DNA of 64,000 nt from Viscum album (taxonomy: Eukaryota > Streptophyta > Magnoliopsida > Santalales > Viscaceae): assembly GCA_963277665.1 (NCBI GenBank), contig OY728158.1:596030818-596094817 (forward strand). Direction: 5' to 3'. Under the pieces are notes generated by a model. That model was not told the origin of the DNA. It was given only the letters and a program-made list of their open reading frames with translations, and searched no databases. Numbering within the stretch: position 1 is the first letter of the stretch; every line of letters begins with the position of its first letter. Positions 61,632 through 64,000 of the stretch are shown here, piece by piece. A program made the position numbers and the translations under genes.

Positions 61632-63071
61632 TAAATAAATTTATAGATTTATTTATGGATGATTTTCATTGTTTTTTTCATAATTGGGAGGTTGATTTTA
61701 CTATTGAATTAGTTTCTCGTGATAATCCTATTTCAAAACCCTCTAATTGAATAGATCGAGTATATATTTTTTTATTTAAAAATCAATTGAATGAGTTTAT
61801 AGAAAAAGGTTTAATTTTTCTAAGAACATCACCATGAGACAGTCCTATTTTTTTTTAAAAAATATGCTTCAAAGAGAATTTTCATTGATTATAACCCTTG
61901 AATAACAACACTATTAAGAATAAGTATCATTTTTCTCATATCGATGAATAGTTTGATTAGCTTCATTGAGCACAGTATTTTCAGATATTAATCTTATTCT
62001 ATGATAAAATATGTTGAAGGTGAAGGAAAACGGTATCCCAAACACTACATTTTATAGTAGATACATGAATTATGATTTTATAGTTTTTCAGTTTGGGATA
62101 TCTAATGCACTAGTTGTATTCACGGATCTTAAAAATAAAGTTTTTCATAACCATATAAATATTATTATAGTTATTTTTATTGATGGTACATTGTTTTATT
62201 CTAAAATACATGAGGAACAAAAAATAAACCTAAGGATTTTTTTACAAAACCTAAAATTAAATAAAATAAAATATATGATAAATTTAGAAAGATTGTTTTT
62301 TGGTTGGAAAAACTTTCATTACTTGGGAATATTGTTTATAAATATGATATAATTTTTGACCCTACTAAATATAATGTTATTGAAGAATTTCCAATACCAA
62401 TAAATGACATGAATATTCATAGTTTTCTTGGATTATTCATTTACCAACTTCAATTTGATAATAATGTTTCTCTATTATCTATCACACTAAGTAACTTAAT
62501 AGGAAAAAGAGTTAAATTCATATAGCTGAAAGAGTGTGATGATTGTTTTTTGGAACTAAAAATAAGAGTAGTGAATGATCTGTTTTTGTGATTTACCATT
62601 AGAAATGATGATTTCTTCATCTATATTGATGCTTCATTGAAGGTATTTAGTTGTGTTTTGATACTGAATGATCAGGTAATTTCTTATGCTTTATATCCAC
62701 TAAAACATCATGAGTTAAATTACACTATACATGATTTGGAATTATACCATGAGGTTTTTGATTTAAAAATTTGGAGGTATCATTTTTACGGAGTAAATTG
62801 AGAAATATATATTGATAATAAAAGATTACTATTCACATAGAAAGAATTGAACATGTGGAATAAAAGATGGTCAGAACTGATTAAGAATTTTAACTATATG
62901 AAACATTATAATCTTGGAAAAGAGAACAAAGTATACAATTATTTGTGTTGGAAAAATAATGTTACATTAGTGATGTTATGTTTGGAATATGACCAATTGG
63001 TTAATGATTTGATAAATTTTATCATAAAAACAATACATGAAAGTACTTACTCTATTTTGTTTCAAGTGTGA
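61632..63071 (+). pseudogene. Element E reverse transcriptase and RNase H remnant
   Basis: RT begins KFIDLFMDDFHCFF, WEVDFTIELVSRDNPIS (about 61632-61740), FIEKGLIFLRTSP; the middle is shifted. An uninterrupted 113-codon frame (62011-62352) gives GIPNTTFYSRYMNYDFIVFQ, FGISNALVVFTDLKNKVF, VIFIDGTLFYSKIHEEQ. The catalytic FIDDIL became FIDGTL, so the second Asp is lost. From 62304 one frame runs to 63071 with only four stops: DPTKYNVIEEFPIPI, HSFLGLF, then RNase H IYIDASLKVFSCVLIL, LKHHELNYTIHDLELYHEV, LKIWRYHFYG, EIYIDNKRLL, KELNMWNKRWSELIKNFNY and GKENKVYNYLCWKN. The RNase H Asp residues in YIDAS and YIDN are retained. It is the best preserved pol in the window. Confidence 0.9.
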
Positions 63072-63229
63072 GTAAAATCATCTCTTTAAAAAATTATTAA
63101 GGAAGCTAAGAAGCAGAATTATGTTTTATAGATAAAAGTATAATATATTAAGAATGATAATTTTTTATAGTTTAATATTGTTGAATAAGGTGTTGTAATA
63201 TTTTGAATAAAATATGGGTACATTAAGAT

Positions 63230-64000
63230 TCCTAGTTGAAGAGATAATTGTTATGTGAAGCTCATTTTTTGTCGCTTTCTATTCATCTATGCCTCAGTGA
63301 GATTTATAGAGACCATTAAGAGCATTACTTTTGGGATTTAATGATAAGATATATTACTAACCTTACTATGAATTTTTTTTTATTTTCCAAGAAGTTAAAG
63401 AGGAATGAAAATTAAGGAAGGGGAGGATTTAACCTTTATTAGTGATGGATTGGAAATATGAATATATATCAAAGGATTTTGTGGTGGGATTAACAAATAA
63501 TTATTGAAGTGATAATTCCATTTGGGTTATTATTCATCAACTAACTAAGTCTACACATTTCCTTCCTATTCCAGATCCTTTGAATTTAGATCAACTTTCA
63601 TGGATATACCACAAGGAGATATTCAAGTTACACAGATTTCCTATCTATATTGTATCTATCCATGATCCAAGGAATACTTATTATTTTTTAAAAGGCCTTC
63701 AGAATTCATAGAGTATTGGATTAAATTTTAGTGCATATCTTAATCCCTTATATGATGGATTGTATGAGTAAATTATTTAGACCTTTGAATATATTATTTG
63801 TACATTTTCAATAATTTAACATGGAATCTATGATCATTATCTTTAATTAGTTAAGTTATCATATAAAACATTGTTTATTGCATTATATAGAGGGATCCTT
63901 TTGAGGTAATATATAGAAATCAATGTCAGACTCTAATTTTTCTTGACGAAATTAGGAGAAAAAAAGTAATTTAGACTAGATATGCCAGATGAAATGGTTC
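63230..64000 (+). pseudogene. Element E integrase remnant, cut by window end
   Basis: HFLSLSIHLCLSEIYRDH (about 63250-63310) corresponds to the HHCC zinc-binding N-terminus (EAH.S.YSIHPG.TKMYRDL). The catalytic core follows: WKYEYISKDFVVGL (about 63450, first catalytic Asp retained), WVIIHQLTKSTHFLPIPDP, YHKEIFKLHRFPIYIVSI then HDPRNTYYFLKGLQNS (the Asp before HDP replaced by Ile), and LNFSAYLNPLYDGLYE (about 63720-63770, retaining the Glu of the DDE triad before a stop). The remainder to 64000 is too decayed to align. Confidence 0.82.

Larger units (their letters stand above)
55418..64000 (+). mobile_element. Element E: chromovirus-like Ty3/gypsy element, truncated by window end
   Basis: Plus-strand element with a 5' LTR of about 4.5 kb, a primer-binding site, gag, a poorly visible protease, RT, RNase H and the front of integrase; the rest lies beyond 64000. 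LTR length, TATA setting, hairpin modules and the gatgggtgagcccc motif tie it to the same group as A and B. It keeps the longest recognisable pol in the window but carries many stops, so it is defective. Confidence 0.85.

Overview
This window looks like intergenic DNA from a large, repeat-rich flowering-plant nuclear genome. It is strongly AT-rich and CpG-poor. I find no intact gene of any kind. Almost everything recognisable is decayed retrotransposon sequence: Ty3/gypsy chromovirus elements (Tekay/Del-like, with a tRNA-iMet primer-binding site, a CCHC gag, RT-RNaseH-integrase order and a chromodomain in one of them), Ty1/copia remnants and tRNA-derived SINE-like insertions. The species cannot be named from the sequence.

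Left third (1-28 kb) is a nest. Element A (3170-14151, plus strand) has two very long LTRs (about 4.34 and 4.44 kb), a primer-binding site, a polypurine tract and a perfect 5-bp target duplication (TTAAA), but only a 2.2-kb internal region holding broken gag; pol is gone. A sits inside the 3' LTR of element B (about 1866-25627, minus strand), which has two LTRs of about 3.7 kb and a decayed gag, RT, integrase and chromodomain. B itself carries an insertion of about 0.87 kb between RT and integrase. B in turn abuts the 5' leader and gag of element C (25628 to about 28145, plus strand), which breaks off after RT. The apparent order of insertion is C, then B, then A.

Middle (28-55 kb) is mostly unassignable AT-rich repeat debris. 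It contains two minus-strand Ty1/copia remnants (about 32.4-34.2 kb with integrase-RT-RNaseH; about 48.5-50.8 kb with gag and RT-RNaseH), a weak Ty3/gypsy RT trace near 42.4 kb, a tandem array of about 73-bp units (45.47-45.93 kb), a SINE-like copy (46.85-47.01 kb) and a compositionally distinct stretch (about 52.7-55.1 kb) with a long perfect hairpin.

Right end (55.4-64 kb) is element E, plus strand, another chromovirus with a 5' LTR of about 4.5 kb, a primer-binding site, gag, RT-RNaseH and part of integrase; it runs off the window.

The most interesting structure is inside these LTRs. Downstream of a conserved TATA box, element A has three spaced hairpin modules with a near-constant loop (consensus GTACGTACGGNTTACCGTCT) and different stem sequences that nevertheless pair. 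Decayed counterparts occur in the LTRs of B and E. They lie in the predicted transcribed leader, are locally CpG-rich in a CpG-depleted background, and have a self-complementary loop. They may be structured RNA elements of the retrotransposon leader; this is inference.
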